NCBI RefSeq assembly: GCF_000020605.1
Contig: NC_012781.1
Span: 1,613,501-1,677,500, forward strand
From: Agathobacter rectalis ATCC 33656
Lineage (GTDB): Bacteria > Bacillota > Clostridia > Lachnospirales > Lachnospiraceae
Direction: 5' to 3'
Length of the DNA: 64,000 nucleotides
Below the pieces are notes generated by a model. The model was not told the DNA's origin. It was given only the letters and a program-made list of their open reading frames with translations, and did not search any database. The position numbers and the translations under genes are program-made. Positions 8,436 through 18,749 of this stretch are shown one piece after another; the stretch's first letter is position 1, and every line of letters begins with the position of its first letter.

Positions 8436-9440
8436 TTATTTTTTGATGCTGAACGGAAGTCTCTTATATTTTGAATCAGAAACTATTTGTACGAGTCCGC
8501 GTACTGCACTCTCCTCAGGACATTCTGAGCAGATGACCTTTATACCTGTAATCTGTTCAAAGAGCTGGTCAAGTCCTGTAAGCTGTGAGCCACCTCCTGT
8601 GATATAAATGCCTGAATGGATGATATCCTTTGCAAGCTCAGGCGGAGTCTTCTCAAGAATCATTTTTATTGATGTGCATATAGACTCAAGGTTTGACTTC
8701 ATAGCCTCGTAAACGACCTTTGAACCAATTTCCATCTCAATAGGCAGGCCGCTTACCACATCACGTCCCACTATTACCATACTGTCCTCTCTTCCCGGAA
8801 GTGCAGAGCCTATGGTCTCCTTCAACAGCTTTGCAGTCTTTTGTCCGATTACAAGATTGAACTCCTTTCGCACAAAGGAGATAATTGACTCGTCAAGTCT
8901 GTTGCCACCGAAATGAAGCAGGTCACTAAGCACTAGGCCACCGAGTGAAATAACGGATGTCTCTGTTGTGTCAGCGCCCATATCTACTATCATGACACCG
9001 GTTGGCTCGTTTACATCTATTCCAAGACCTACAGCATCAGCGATAGGCTTCTCACAGAGCATGACCTTTTTAGGCTTTGATTTGCTCTTATAGAAGAGCT
9101 CGTAGAATGCTCTTTTCTCTACATCTGTGATATCTGTCGGCACAGCGATGATGAACTCGGCATTTTTGATACGTGCCTTTGTCTTGTGCTCCAAAAAGTC
9201 AAAAATCATAGTCTGAAGCAGATTATAGTCAGCAATAACTCCCTCTACGACAGGAAATATGACGTTGATTGTCTCAGGCGCCTTTTCATACATGGCATAT
9301 GCGCTGTCTCCATATGCATATATCTGATTTTTGTCTATTACGGCTATTGTGTTTTTCTCAAGCATTGTCTTGCCTGTAGCCTTTGAGTATACCTTGAAAT
9401 TGTTTGTTCCCAGATCAATTCCGTAAACGTTGTTGCTCAT
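8436..9440 (-). CDS. mreB: Rod shape-determining protein MreB (bacterial actin)
   Basis: Actin-fold cytoskeletal ATPase of 334 residues. The phosphate 1 motif GIDLGTNNFKVY, the phosphate 2 region VDMGADTTETSVIS and the adenosine motif ITGGGSQLTGL are all visible. MreB forms short membrane-bound filaments that orient cell-wall insertion. The ATG at 9440 is preceded by GAGG. Its place between radC and mreC is the classical Bacillota arrangement. Confidence 0.95.
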   Translation of the reverse strand: MSNNVYGIDLGTNNFKVYSKATGKTMLEKNTIAVIDKNQIYAYGDSAYAMYEKAPETINVIFPVVEGVIADYNLLQTMIFDFLEHKTKARIKNAEFIIAVPTDITDVEKRAFYELFYKSKSKPKKVMLCEKPIADAVGLGIDVNEPTGVMIVDMGADTTETSVISLGGLVLSDLLHFGGNRLDESIISFVRKEFNLVIGQKTAKLLKETIGSALPGREDSMVIVGRDVVSGLPIEMEIGSKVVYEAMKSNLESICTSIKMILEKTPPELAKDIIHSGIYITGGGSQLTGLDQLFEQITGIKVICSECPEESAVRGLVQIVSDSKYKRLPFSIKK

Positions 9441-9463
9441 AATAATTCTACCTCGTCTTCTGT

Positions 9464-10153
9464 TTATATAAGTTTATTTTCATAGAAGCTATAATATTCG
9501 TTATCTCCGATTATGATATGGTCACAAAGCTCTATGGAAAAAATTCCTGAGCCCTCAATTAATCTGTCTGTGACAGCAATATCATTTCTGCTGGGAGTAC
9601 AATCTCCGCTTGGATGATTGTGCAATAAAACAAGCTTTGATGCATTTTTGTCCAGGGCGGTCCTGATGATGGAGCCTATGTCCACTACAGATGAGCTTAG
9701 TGAACCCTTGGATATGAACTTGTCTCCTAAGAATCTGCTTTTAACATCAAAATAGGCACAAATGACGACTTCATTTGTGAGATGCCTCATCTGCTCCATG
9801 TAGTAGTCAGCTATTGTCTGAGGATTATTCATTCTGATGCTTTGAACCTTTTTGGTCTTTGCTATGCGAAGCGACAGCTCTGCTATCGCCTTAAGCTGTA
9901 TAGCTTTTATCTGCCCTATCCCGGGGATACTAAGAAGCTCCTCATAGGACATCTCATAGAGATTGAGCAGATTGCTATGCTTGCCGGAAAGTATGTCCTG
10001 TGCAATATCAATCACAGTCTTGTCTCTTGTGCCGGTCTTTATAATGATGGCAAGTAAATCAGCGTCTGACAGGCCTGATGCTCCAAGCGATAAAAATTTC
10101 TCATATGGTCGCTCTGAAGCCGGCAGATTTTTAATTGTTTTGTTATTATGCAT
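9464..10153 (-). CDS. radC: RadC family JAMM-domain protein
   Basis: A 229-residue protein with an N-terminal helix-hairpin-helix pair (SIPGIGQIKAIQLKA) and a C-terminal JAB/JAMM metalloprotease-like domain with its complete zinc signature HNHPSGD followed by S-x2-D. The name RadC is historical and a DNA-repair role is not firmly established. The start is placed at the ATG at 10153, preceded by AAAGGG; a TTG 11 codons upstream is less likely. It is the first gene of the mre unit, driven by the promoter at 10212-10240. Confidence 0.92.
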   Translation of the reverse strand: MHNNKTIKNLPASERPYEKFLSLGASGLSDADLLAIIIKTGTRDKTVIDIAQDILSGKHSNLLNLYEMSYEELLSIPGIGQIKAIQLKAIAELSLRIAKTKKVQSIRMNNPQTIADYYMEQMRHLTNEVVICAYFDVKSRFLGDKFISKGSLSSSVVDIGSIIRTALDKNASKLVLLHNHPSGDCTPSRNDIAVTDRLIEGSGIFSIELCDHIIIGDNEYYSFYENKLI

Positions 10154-10211
10154 TAATCCCTTTCGCTTCTCCCAGGCGATTGACAACGGATTTAAGCAAA
10201 GTTTTCAGTTA

Positions 10212-10240
10212 ATTGTAGCACACCTAATCAAGCTTAACAA
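10212..10240 (-). promoter_or_regulatory. Promoter for the radC-mreBCD-pbp2-minDE operon
   Basis: Minus strand -35 TTGTTA (10235-10240) and -10 TACAAT (10212-10217) are separated by 17 bases, with an extended TG one base before the -10 box. The -35 box lies inside the last codons of the preceding gene (stop at 10224). No terminator separates the two genes, so read-through is also possible. Confidence 0.65.
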
Positions 10241-11522
10241 GATTTCTCTCATAAAGTTTTTGTAAAGACATCAAAATTCCAAGCTTTGCATGGTACCATG
10301 TGAGTCCTCCCTGGAAATAAACCGCATATGGCGGCTTCACAGGGCCATCGGCAGAAAGCTCAATGGATGAGCCCTGCACAAATGCGCCTGCTGCCATGAT
10401 GACATCACTGTCATAGCCCGGCATAGCCCATGGCTCAGGGGTCACATAGCTGTCTACAGGTGCTGCTGCCTGAATGCCCTCGCAGAAGGCTATCATAGCA
10501 TCGCGGTTATTGAACTCTACAGCCTGTATGATATCGTGGCGGCTTTCAGTACCGTCAGGAACCACCTTAAAACCAAGCTTTTCATAGATTTTTGCGGCAA
10601 AGATTGCTCCCTTTAATGCTCCGCTTACGACAGTCGGTGCAAGGAAAAAACCCTGATAAAATGACTGGATGACTCCGAGTGAGGCTCCAACCTCCTTGCC
10701 AAGCCCCGGAGATGTGAGACGGTATGCGGCATTTTCAACACATTCCTTTTTGCCGACAATATAGCCTCCGATTGGTGCAAGTCCACCTCCCGGATTTTTG
10801 ATCAGCGAGCCAACCATCATGTCCGCTCCAACCTGGATAGGCTCTGTATCCTCGACAAACTCACCGTAGCAGTTATCGACCATACAAATCACATCAGGCT
10901 TTATGCTCTTTACAAAGGCAATGAGCTCACCTATTCGTTTGACCGAAAGTGTAGGTCTTGTAGCATAGCCCTTAGAGCGCTGGATTGTGACAAGCTTCGT
11001 TTTTTCATTGATGGCTTTCTTTATTCCGTCATAGTCAAACTCACCGTCAGGCAGTAAATCAACCTGCGCATATGTGATGCCATACTCAGCAAGCGAGCCC
11101 TTTGAAGGGCGTATGCCTATTACCTCCTCAAGTGTATCGTAAGGCTTTCCGACAGGGCTTAAAAGCTCATCGCCCGGGCGCAGGTTTGACATGAGTGCAA
11201 GTGCAAGTGCATGTGTACCGCAGGTAATCTGAGGCCTCACAAGTGCATCTTCTGCGCCAAAACAGTCTGCGTACACTCTCTCAAGTGTATCCCTTCCGAG
11301 GTCATTGTAGCCGTAGCCGCTTGATGCCTGGAAGCACTCTGCGCTCACCTTGTTTTTCTGCATGGCGGCTATGACCTTAAGCTGATTATACTCAGCATTT
11401 GTGTCTATTTTGTCAAAACGCTCCTTAAGCTCCTTTTCTACAGAGGTTCCGAAATCCAAAACCTCCTTTGATATTCCAAGTGTCTCATACTGCCTGTAAA
11501 TGGCTTCATTGGTATCTAACAA
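10224..11522 (-). CDS. ynbB: YnbB-type PLP-dependent enzyme (methionine gamma-lyase family)
   Basis: A fold-type I PLP enzyme of 432 residues, of the group annotated as aluminium-resistance or methionine gamma-lyase family (B. subtilis YnbB). The Schiff-base lysine is probably Lys242 in GSLIKNPGGG, with the cofactor-ring Asp at about 216 (MVDNCYGEF) and the CGTHAL phosphate loop at about 101. Substrate is not known from sequence; a carbon-sulfur lyase is plausible. It directly follows miaA (seven-base overlap). The mutS-mutL-miaA-ynbB order recalls the Bacillus arrangement in which ynbB lies close to miaA and hfq; hfq is absent here. Confidence 0.88.
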   Translation of the reverse strand: MLDTNEAIYRQYETLGISKEVLDFGTSVEKELKERFDKIDTNAEYNQLKVIAAMQKNKVSAECFQASSGYGYNDLGRDTLERVYADCFGAEDALVRPQITCGTHALALALMSNLRPGDELLSPVGKPYDTLEEVIGIRPSKGSLAEYGITYAQVDLLPDGEFDYDGIKKAINEKTKLVTIQRSKGYATRPTLSVKRIGELIAFVKSIKPDVICMVDNCYGEFVEDTEPIQVGADMMVGSLIKNPGGGLAPIGGYIVGKKECVENAAYRLTSPGLGKEVGASLGVIQSFYQGFFLAPTVVSGALKGAIFAAKIYEKLGFKVVPDGTESRHDIIQAVEFNNRDAMIAFCEGIQAAAPVDSYVTPEPWAMPGYDSDVIMAAGAFVQGSSIELSADGPVKPPYAVYFQGGLTWYHAKLGILMSLQKLYERNLVKLD

Positions 11523-12469
11523 ATTATAATCCTCTTTTCTGCTAAAATTTCTTGTATTTTATTTAATATTTTATTATCATCATATGAATATTCATTTTTT
11601 TCTATCCATATGGTATCTTTTTCTCTCCTAAACCAGGTTAGCTGTCTCTTTGCAAAACGCCTTGACTCAAGCTTTACCTTGTCCACAGCCTCATCAAGTG
11701 AATATTCTCCATCAAGATATGCAAGGATTTCCTTATATCCTATACCCTTCATGGATACCATATCGCTTGTACAGCCCATTGCCTTTAGCTTTTTCACCTC
11801 ATTGACAAGTCCGTTTGAAACCATGATATCAACTCTCTTATCTATCCTCTCATAGAGTCTTTGTCTTACATCATCCAGTACAAAATAGGCAAAACTGTAT
11901 GGAGACTGCTTGGCTCTTTCAGTCTCATTGTGCTTTGAAATCGGTTCATGGCAGGTGTGATAGTATTCAATTGCCCTGATGACGCGCTTTACGTTATTCT
12001 CATGGATGCTCTCGTAGGATGCAGGGTCGATATCCTTAAGCTTTTCATGCAGTGCATGGTTTCCGTGCTCGTTAGCAAAGTCGTAAAGGCTCTTTCTGTA
12101 CGACTCATCCACATCCTGCTTTGTGAAATCAATGTCATACAAAAGCGCCTGTATATAAAAGCCGGTGCCGCCGACAACTATCGGTATCTTTCCTGCTTCG
12201 TATATCTCATTAAGTGCTTTTTTGGCCATATCCTTAAAGATAAATACATTGAACTCGTCAGAGGGCTCAAGTTCATCTATCAGATAGTGCTTTATGCCGT
12301 CCATCTCATCGACTGTAACCTTCGCAGAGCCTATATCCATGTATTTGTATACCTGCATGGAATCCGCGGATATTATAGCACCATTTATTTTTTTTGCAAG
12401 CTCAATCGATAGAGCTGTCTTTCCTACTGCTGTCGGTCCTGTCAGGACAATCATCGGTTTTTGTGTCAT
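11516..12469 (-). CDS. miaA: tRNA dimethylallyltransferase
   Basis: Transfers a dimethylallyl group to N6 of A37 in tRNAs reading UNN codons. The P-loop GPTAVGKT is at residues 11-18, followed by ISADSMQVYKYMDIGSAK (substrate-binding region), VGGTGFY and the C-terminal RRFAKRQLTWFRR motif, all MiaA hallmarks. The chosen ATG at 12469 has AGGTG four bases upstream. Another ATG at 12502 overlaps the mutL stop as ATGA and could be used by coupling, which would add 11 residues. Length of 317 is normal. Confidence 0.94.
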   Translation of the reverse strand: MTQKPMIVLTGPTAVGKTALSIELAKKINGAIISADSMQVYKYMDIGSAKVTVDEMDGIKHYLIDELEPSDEFNVFIFKDMAKKALNEIYEAGKIPIVVGGTGFYIQALLYDIDFTKQDVDESYRKSLYDFANEHGNHALHEKLKDIDPASYESIHENNVKRVIRAIEYYHTCHEPISKHNETERAKQSPYSFAYFVLDDVRQRLYERIDKRVDIMVSNGLVNEVKKLKAMGCTSDMVSMKGIGYKEILAYLDGEYSLDEAVDKVKLESRRFAKRQLTWFRREKDTIWIEKNEYSYDDNKILNKIQEILAEKRIIIC

Positions 12470-12498
12470 ATTGCACCTCAGTCCAAATGTGTATGTTG

Positions 12499-14445
12499 TC
12501 ATACGATACGTTTGAATTTCTTTTCTATCTCATATTTGCTCATAGAGATGATGGTTGGTCTGCCGTGTGGGCAGTTGTAAGGATTGTCGAGTGACAAAAG
12601 CTCATCTATCAACTTATTTATCTCAGGAAGAGTAAGCTTGTCATTGCCCTTGACTGCTGCCTTACACGACATGGATGCGACCTTTTCCGTGATGATATCA
12701 GGAGTCTGTCTGCCTGTCGCATTGGAAAAATCATCGAGCATCTCTATAAACAGATCCTTCATATCTATGTTAAACAAATTATCTGGAATTGCACTGATCA
12801 TGTATTCCTTGCCGCCAAAATGCTCCACCTCATAGCCAAACTGCTCTATCTGCGGCCGGTATTTCTCAAGCATTTCACATTCCCTGGCATCAAGTGTCAT
12901 AACAATCGGAGGGCTTATGCGCTGTGATGTGAAATCCTTATTGGCAAGTCTTGCCATTGTTTTTTCATACAGCACCTTTTCATGGGCTGCATGCTGGTCT
13001 ATGATATAAAGCTTGTCTTCAAACTCTATGAGCCAGTATGTCTTAAAGAGCTGGCCTATGATGGAAAACTGCTTCTTGGCGCTTTCTGTAAGAAAAACCT
13101 TGTCGTAATCCCCTAGAGTCTGCTGGGTGCCGGTGACAACATGTGCAGGTTCATACGCGGTGGAAGTCTCAGGCTTTGGTTCCACTGAATTGCCGGTATG
13201 TACAACAGGCGTCGATGCAGATGTTTTAACTTTCTGTTGGTTTAAAGTATTTTCTGTGAGAGGCTCATTAACAGCAGGTCCTTTTACAGTGGAGCTTTTT
13301 ACAGTAGCTGTCACGCTCTGTCCGTACACGCTCCTTGACTCCGCTGCCCTCACCTCATTGATACGCCTCTTCTCAAACGGCTCCGGTATTGGCTCCTTAT
13401 ACTCATGCACTATCTTTTTAGGCGCCGGCGTACTGTCTACAGGCACCTCGGGAATCATCTCCTTGTGGGCTAGAATTGCATATATTGTGTCACATAATTC
13501 GACATATATCTCGTTATTGTTGTCGAACCTAAGCTCCATCTTGGTTGGATGCACGTTGACATCCAGTTCACTGAAAAATGTAAAGTAAAGCACTGTAAAC
13601 GGATACTGATGCTGCATTAGAAAGCTCTTGTAGGCCTCCTCTATTGCACGTGACAATATATTGCTCTTTACATACCTGCCGTTTATGAAATAATTCTCAT
13701 AATTTCTGTTGCCCCTTGTGATGACAGGCTTTCCTATAAAGCCCTCCACCTTAAAGTATTCGCATTCATGCTTCACCTCAAGCAGCGATGACGATATCTC
13801 GCGTCCGAATATATGGTATATGATATCCTTTCTGTTGCCGTTTCCTGAGGTGTGAAGCTTTGTCTGGTTATTGTTTATGAACTTAAACGATATATCGGGA
13901 TGCGAAAGCGCAAGCTTTTCAACCATATCGCTTATGTAGCTGCCCTCTGTCTGTGCTGTCTTTAAAAACTTACGTCTTGCAGGAACATTATAAAACAAAT
14001 CCTTTACTATGAAGGTAGTACCGTCCGGAGCACCGATTTCCTCGTTGGAAAGCTCCTTCGAGCCTTCAATCACATATCTGGTGCCGGTGAGCTCATCGTA
14101 TGTCTTTGTGATAAGCTCAACGCGGGCAACGGCCGAGATACTTGACAGTGCCTCACCTCTGAAGCCGAGTGACTTTACTGTGAGTAAATCCTCTGCCGAG
14201 CGGATTTTACTCGTGCTGTGACGGTAAAATGCAACTGCAACCTGGTCTCTTTCAATTCCGCAGCCGTTGTCGGTGATACGGATGAATGAGATTCCGCCCT
14301 CTTTTATCTCCACAGTAATGGCTGTGGAGCCTGCATCTATGGCATTTTCCACCAGCTCTTTAACCACGGAGCACGGACGCTCAACAACCTCTCCTGCAGC
14401 TATTTTATCTATTGTTTCCTGATTTAATATGGCAATATTTGGCAT
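12499..14445 (-). CDS. mutL: DNA mismatch repair protein MutL
   Basis: GHKL ATPase of mismatch repair, 648 residues. The N-terminal half has the ATP-binding motifs (ENAIDAGS, DNGCGI, GFRGEALSSI) and the transducer domain. A Pro/Thr/Ser-rich linker covers about residues 335-450. The C-terminal domain carries the endonuclease signature DQHAAHEKVLYE plus SCKAAVKG and CPHGRP, so this is a nicking MutL as in other bacteria without MutH. It starts 11 bases after the mutS stop and overlaps the potential upstream miaA start. Confidence 0.96.
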   Translation of the reverse strand: MPNIAILNQETIDKIAAGEVVERPCSVVKELVENAIDAGSTAITVEIKEGGISFIRITDNGCGIERDQVAVAFYRHSTSKIRSAEDLLTVKSLGFRGEALSSISAVARVELITKTYDELTGTRYVIEGSKELSNEEIGAPDGTTFIVKDLFYNVPARRKFLKTAQTEGSYISDMVEKLALSHPDISFKFINNNQTKLHTSGNGNRKDIIYHIFGREISSSLLEVKHECEYFKVEGFIGKPVITRGNRNYENYFINGRYVKSNILSRAIEEAYKSFLMQHQYPFTVLYFTFFSELDVNVHPTKMELRFDNNNEIYVELCDTIYAILAHKEMIPEVPVDSTPAPKKIVHEYKEPIPEPFEKRRINEVRAAESRSVYGQSVTATVKSSTVKGPAVNEPLTENTLNQQKVKTSASTPVVHTGNSVEPKPETSTAYEPAHVVTGTQQTLGDYDKVFLTESAKKQFSIIGQLFKTYWLIEFEDKLYIIDQHAAHEKVLYEKTMARLANKDFTSQRISPPIVMTLDARECEMLEKYRPQIEQFGYEVEHFGGKEYMISAIPDNLFNIDMKDLFIEMLDDFSNATGRQTPDIITEKVASMSCKAAVKGNDKLTLPEINKLIDELLSLDNPYNCPHGRPTIISMSKYEIEKKFKRIV

Positions 14446-14456
14446 TTTAATCCTTT

Positions 14457-17099
14457 CTACCAGCGGTTTTTAACCTTGTTCTGGAGCTGATACAGCTTGT
14501 TTAACGCATCAAGTGGTGTCATGTTGCCTATGTCTATGCTTCGAAGCTCGTCAATTATATCATCATCCTTCACTGTGTCGAAAAGTGAAATCTGTGTCAT
14601 ATCAACTTCGTCAAGATGCTCCTTTTTATGCTTGTGGCCATTGTCAACGGATATGCTTTTTACAGTATCTGTGATATCATTTGCAAGAAGCTGTTCTGCG
14701 ATTTCTTTGGCACGCTCTATGACTGAATCCGGCAGCCCTGCAAGCTTTGCAACCTGTATACCGTAGCTTCTGTCAGCTCCGCCCTTTACGATTTTTCTTA
14801 GGAATACTATATCATCGCCCTTTTCCTTTACAGCGATGCAATAGTTATTTACACTGTCAAGCTTGCCCTCAAGCTCGGTGAGCTCGTGATAATGGGTTGC
14901 AAAAAGCGTCTTTGCTCCGAGGAGCTTTGGATTACTTATATGCTCTACAACTGCCCAGGCGATGCTTAGTCCGTCAAACGTACTCGTGCCTCGTCCAATC
15001 TCATCGAGAATGAGCAGGGATTTTGCGGTTGCATTTCTTAGTATATTTGCCACCTCGTTCATCTCAACCATAAATGTACTTTGTCCGCTTGCAAGGTCGT
15101 CAGATGCACCGACTCGCGTGAAGATACGGTCTACAATACCGATATTTGCAGTTTGTGCAGGTACAAAGCTTCCAATCTGTGCCATGAGAACGATAAGTGC
15201 TGTCTGTCTCATGTAGGTGGATTTACCGGCCATGTTTGGTCCAGTGATGATTGAGATTCTGTTTTTGTGCTGATCCAGATATGTATCGTTTTCTATAAAC
15301 ATGTCATTTGTAATCATTTTTTCAACTACAGGATGACGTCCGTTTTTTATGTCTATTATTCCGCTTTCATTTATCTTTGGCTTGCAGTAATTATTCTGGC
15401 TGGCAACAAGCGCAAGCGAAGCAAAAACATCAATTTGTGCTATAGCTCTGGCTGTTTTCTGAATCCTTGAAACATTGCAGGAAATCTGTTTTCTTACATC
15501 ACGAAACAGCTCATACTCAAGTGATGTGAGCCTGTCTTCAGCTCCAAGAATGGTATCCTCAAGCTCTTTAAGCTCCGGTGTGATGTAGCGCTCGGCATTG
15601 GTGAGTGTCTGCTTTCTCACGTAATAATCCGGAACCATATCCTTGAAGGAGTTTGTGACCTCAAGGTAATATCCAAATACCTTGTTATACTTGATTCTTA
15701 AGTTTTTGATACCGGTTTTTTCACGCTCACCGGCTTCAAGCTCTGCAAGCCATGTCTTTCCCTTGGTTTTTGCGTCTCGAAGACGGTCAACCTCCTCGTT
15801 GTAGCCAGCTTTTATGATATCTCCGTCACGCTGTGAGATAGGCGGCTCATCCTCAATGGATGAAAGTAAAAGCTCATATATATCCTTAAGCTCGTCGAAC
15901 TCTTCATTAATCTCATCGGTAAGCTCACACGGTATGTCTGAAAGCTGCTGCTTTATTGGTGGAAGCATTTTTAAAGAATCCCTAAAGGCAATAAGGTCGC
16001 GCGGATTGGCTGACTGGTAGGTGATTCTTGTGATGAGACGCTCAAGGTCATAAATAGGATTAAGGTATTCCCTGATTTCATCTCTTGTGATTTCGTTTGC
16101 ATTAAGTGCTTCGATAAGCTTCTGGCGCTTTATTATCTCTGCTTTTTCGATAAGAGGCTGCTCGACATAGGTGCGAAGCAGTCTTGCTCCCATAGCCGTG
16201 CGTGTCTTATCGAGTACCCAAAGCAGTGAGCCTCTCTTTTGCTTTTCTCGAAGGGTATCTACAAGCTCCAAATTACGTCTTGATGAGCTGTCTATTATCA
16301 TATATTTGCCTATTGAGTACGGATGAAGCTCAAGTATATTGTCGAGCGAGTTCATCTGCGTCTCATAAAGGTACTTTAACAGGGCACCGGCAGCTATGAC
16401 TCCACTTTCATAATCCTCAAGCCCCAGAGCATTTATTGTCTGTACATGGAAATGTGAAAGCAGTGTCTCATTTGCAAGACCATCAGAAAAATACCATGAG
16501 TCGAGTGCTGAAACAGTAATTGATAATCTGTTTTTCATATCGTCAACATCTATTCCGCTCATGTAGAAGGCTTCATTACATATGATTTCCGATGGATTAA
16601 ATCTGCTCACCTCATCTAACAGCTTCCTCTCAGCATCCACCTCTGTCGTGAAAAAATCACCTGTTGTGACATCACAGGTTGCTATGCCGTATTTGTCCTC
16701 AGTGTATACAATCGACATTATGTAATTGTTTTTTGCCTCATCTAAAGAAGCCATATCAGTGTTTGTGCCCGGTGTCACAACACGGATTACCTCTCGCTTT
16801 ACGATTCCCTTTGCCTGCTTTGGATCCTCCATCTGCTCACAGATAGCTACCTTGTGACCGTTTGATACAAGTCTGTTGATATATGAGTCTGCCGCATGAA
16901 ACGGTACTCCACACATAGGAGCTCTTTCTTCAAGTCCACAGTTTTTGCCTGTGAGTGTAAGCTCAAGCTCCTTTGAAACCATTATCGCATCATCAAAAAA
17001 CATCTCATAGAAGTCTCCTAAGCGATAAAATAAAATACAATCCTTATATTGTTCTTTTGTCTGCAGATAATGCTGCATCATTGGTGATACTTCTGCCAC
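14457..17099 (-). CDS. mutS: DNA mismatch repair protein MutS
   Basis: Mismatch-recognition ATPase of 880 residues. Domain order is standard: the mismatch-binding domain with FYRLGDFYEMFFDDA (residues 24-38, including the Phe-x-Glu wedge element), then connector, lever and clamp, and ATPase with Walker A GPNMAGKST and the downstream DEIGRGTSTFDG. A C-terminal tail (about 815-880) probably mediates tetramer contacts. The start is a GTG at 17099 with GAGGAA upstream. It forms an operon with mutL and miaA. Confidence 0.96.
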   Translation of the reverse strand: MAEVSPMMQHYLQTKEQYKDCILFYRLGDFYEMFFDDAIMVSKELELTLTGKNCGLEERAPMCGVPFHAADSYINRLVSNGHKVAICEQMEDPKQAKGIVKREVIRVVTPGTNTDMASLDEAKNNYIMSIVYTEDKYGIATCDVTTGDFFTTEVDAERKLLDEVSRFNPSEIICNEAFYMSGIDVDDMKNRLSITVSALDSWYFSDGLANETLLSHFHVQTINALGLEDYESGVIAAGALLKYLYETQMNSLDNILELHPYSIGKYMIIDSSSRRNLELVDTLREKQKRGSLLWVLDKTRTAMGARLLRTYVEQPLIEKAEIIKRQKLIEALNANEITRDEIREYLNPIYDLERLITRITYQSANPRDLIAFRDSLKMLPPIKQQLSDIPCELTDEINEEFDELKDIYELLLSSIEDEPPISQRDGDIIKAGYNEEVDRLRDAKTKGKTWLAELEAGEREKTGIKNLRIKYNKVFGYYLEVTNSFKDMVPDYYVRKQTLTNAERYITPELKELEDTILGAEDRLTSLEYELFRDVRKQISCNVSRIQKTARAIAQIDVFASLALVASQNNYCKPKINESGIIDIKNGRHPVVEKMITNDMFIENDTYLDQHKNRISIITGPNMAGKSTYMRQTALIVLMAQIGSFVPAQTANIGIVDRIFTRVGASDDLASGQSTFMVEMNEVANILRNATAKSLLILDEIGRGTSTFDGLSIAWAVVEHISNPKLLGAKTLFATHYHELTELEGKLDSVNNYCIAVKEKGDDIVFLRKIVKGGADRSYGIQVAKLAGLPDSVIERAKEIAEQLLANDITDTVKSISVDNGHKHKKEHLDEVDMTQISLFDTVKDDDIIDELRSIDIGNMTPLDALNKLYQLQNKVKNRW

Positions 17100-17129
17100 G
17101 AATATTTCCTCTCTTTACGTGTATAAATA

Positions 17130-18749
17130 TTATTTAAAATCCGGTCTATATTTTTTAATAATTGCCTCTGCGACCTTTATGCCGTCGATTGCCGCAGATG
17201 TAATGCCTCCTGCATAGCCTGCTCCCTCTCCGCAAGGGTATACACCCGAGATGTTGCTCTCAAAGGATTCATCTCTTTTTATGCGAAGCGGAGAAGATGT
17301 GCGTGTCTCCATACCGGACAAAATTGCATCTTTTCTGTCAAAACCATGTATCAGATGACCAAAATGTTCCATTCCAAGCTTGAACGACTGCTCCATGTCA
17401 GCGTTCATCAGTCCATTCAGCTTTGCAAAGACGGTGTTTCCCTTTGTACAGGAGTCAAAATCACCGTATGCTGTTGTTAATCTGTCATCACAGAAATCAC
17501 CGAAAAGCTGCTGTGGTATTAAACCATTGCCTCGCTTATAATTTTCTGTTTCAAGCTTTTCCTGATATCTCACTCCGGCGAGGGCATCATCTGCTCCGAA
17601 ATCCTTCGGCGAAACAGATACTATGATGGCACTGTTCGCATTTTTGCTGTTTCTGTCGTGATAGCTCATGCCGTTAACCACCGTGTGATTTTCGGTTGAC
17701 GATGAGTTGACCACATATCCTCCCGGACACATGCAGAATGAATAGACTCCTCTGCCATTCGGAAAATTGGATGTGACCTTGTAAGGGCTTGGAGGAAGTA
17801 TGATTTTCTTTTGAATACCATACTGTGATTCATCTATCATGCGCTGCGGATGCTCCACGCGAAAGCCGACGGCAAAGCTCTTGCACTCCATATCAAAGCC
17901 TTTGTTGTAAAGCATATCAAATGTATCTCTGGCGCTGTGTCCGAGTGCCAGAACGCATACATCTGTCTTTATCTCACTATTATTGTTACTGTCAGAATCC
18001 GTGTAAACACTTAATAGCTTTTTGGAAACTATGTCAAGATTGTTTACACAGGTGTCAAATACAAATGTAACCCCTTTGTCAACCAAAAACCCACGCATGT
18101 TGACAATTACTTCTGAAAGCACATCAGTACCAATATGTGGCTTGTTGTCATAAAGTATGGACGGATCTGCCCCAAAGCGCACAAATGTCTCAAGCACAAG
18201 ACGATTCCTGCCCGACGGATCCTTTACGGATGTGTTCAGCTTGCCGTCTGAAAAGGTTCCTGCACCGCCCTCACCAAACTGTACATTGCTTTTGGGATTA
18301 AGTATGCCGCTCTCCCAGAATTTTTGTACATCGCAGGTTCTTTTCTCAACCCTGCTGCCACGCTCGATAACTATCGGGCGAAAACCTGCCTCTGCCAGTA
18401 TATATGCACAAAACAGACCGGCAGGACCTGCCCCTGCAATAACAGGGCGCCTGTCAAGCGGTATATTTCCGTGCGCAGGTATCCGATACTCTTTTTCTTT
18501 ATATATGAGCACAGATGAGCTGGCTGCTCTTTTTACAATTGCTTCTTCGCTATTTTTTGTATCCTCTATCTCTACAGCAACTGAATATGTATAGAACAGC
18601 TCAGGCTTTTTACGCGCGTCAAGTGATTTCTTTAATATGCGGTATGTGAAGCCTGTCTTGGCATTGAGCTTAAGCATTTTTATTATTTTCTTTTTTAATG
18701 CCTCATCACTGTGCGTGACGGGGAGCTTTATCTGGTTAATTTTAATCAT
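17130..18749 (-). CDS. FAD-dependent oxidoreductase, COG2509-like
   Basis: A 539-residue flavoprotein. An N-terminal module of about 85 residues precedes the dinucleotide-binding GAGPAGLFCAYILAEAG (about 106-122), and the GEGGAGTFSDGKLNT stretch is typical of the COG2509 family of uncharacterised dehydrogenases. The C-terminal GEGAGYAGGI closes the FAD site. Substrate and electron partner are unknown. Its ATG touches the preceding stop directly (TAAATG), so it is translationally linked to the flavoprotein at 18750-20024. There is no signal peptide, so it is cytosolic. Confidence 0.85.
   Translation of the reverse strand: MIKINQIKLPVTHSDEALKKKIIKMLKLNAKTGFTYRILKKSLDARKKPELFYTYSVAVEIEDTKNSEEAIVKRAASSSVLIYKEKEYRIPAHGNIPLDRRPVIAGAGPAGLFCAYILAEAGFRPIVIERGSRVEKRTCDVQKFWESGILNPKSNVQFGEGGAGTFSDGKLNTSVKDPSGRNRLVLETFVRFGADPSILYDNKPHIGTDVLSEVIVNMRGFLVDKGVTFVFDTCVNNLDIVSKKLLSVYTDSDSNNNSEIKTDVCVLALGHSARDTFDMLYNKGFDMECKSFAVGFRVEHPQRMIDESQYGIQKKIILPPSPYKVTSNFPNGRGVYSFCMCPGGYVVNSSSTENHTVVNGMSYHDRNSKNANSAIIVSVSPKDFGADDALAGVRYQEKLETENYKRGNGLIPQQLFGDFCDDRLTTAYGDFDSCTKGNTVFAKLNGLMNADMEQSFKLGMEHFGHLIHGFDRKDAILSGMETRTSSPLRIKRDESFESNISGVYPCGEGAGYAGGITSAAIDGIKVAEAIIKKYRPDFK

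Noticed and set aside
13127-13588. 153-codon plus-strand ORF inside mutL
   Set aside because: Antisense to the low-complexity MutL linker; composition (Thr/Val/Leu-rich) is typical of a shadow frame.
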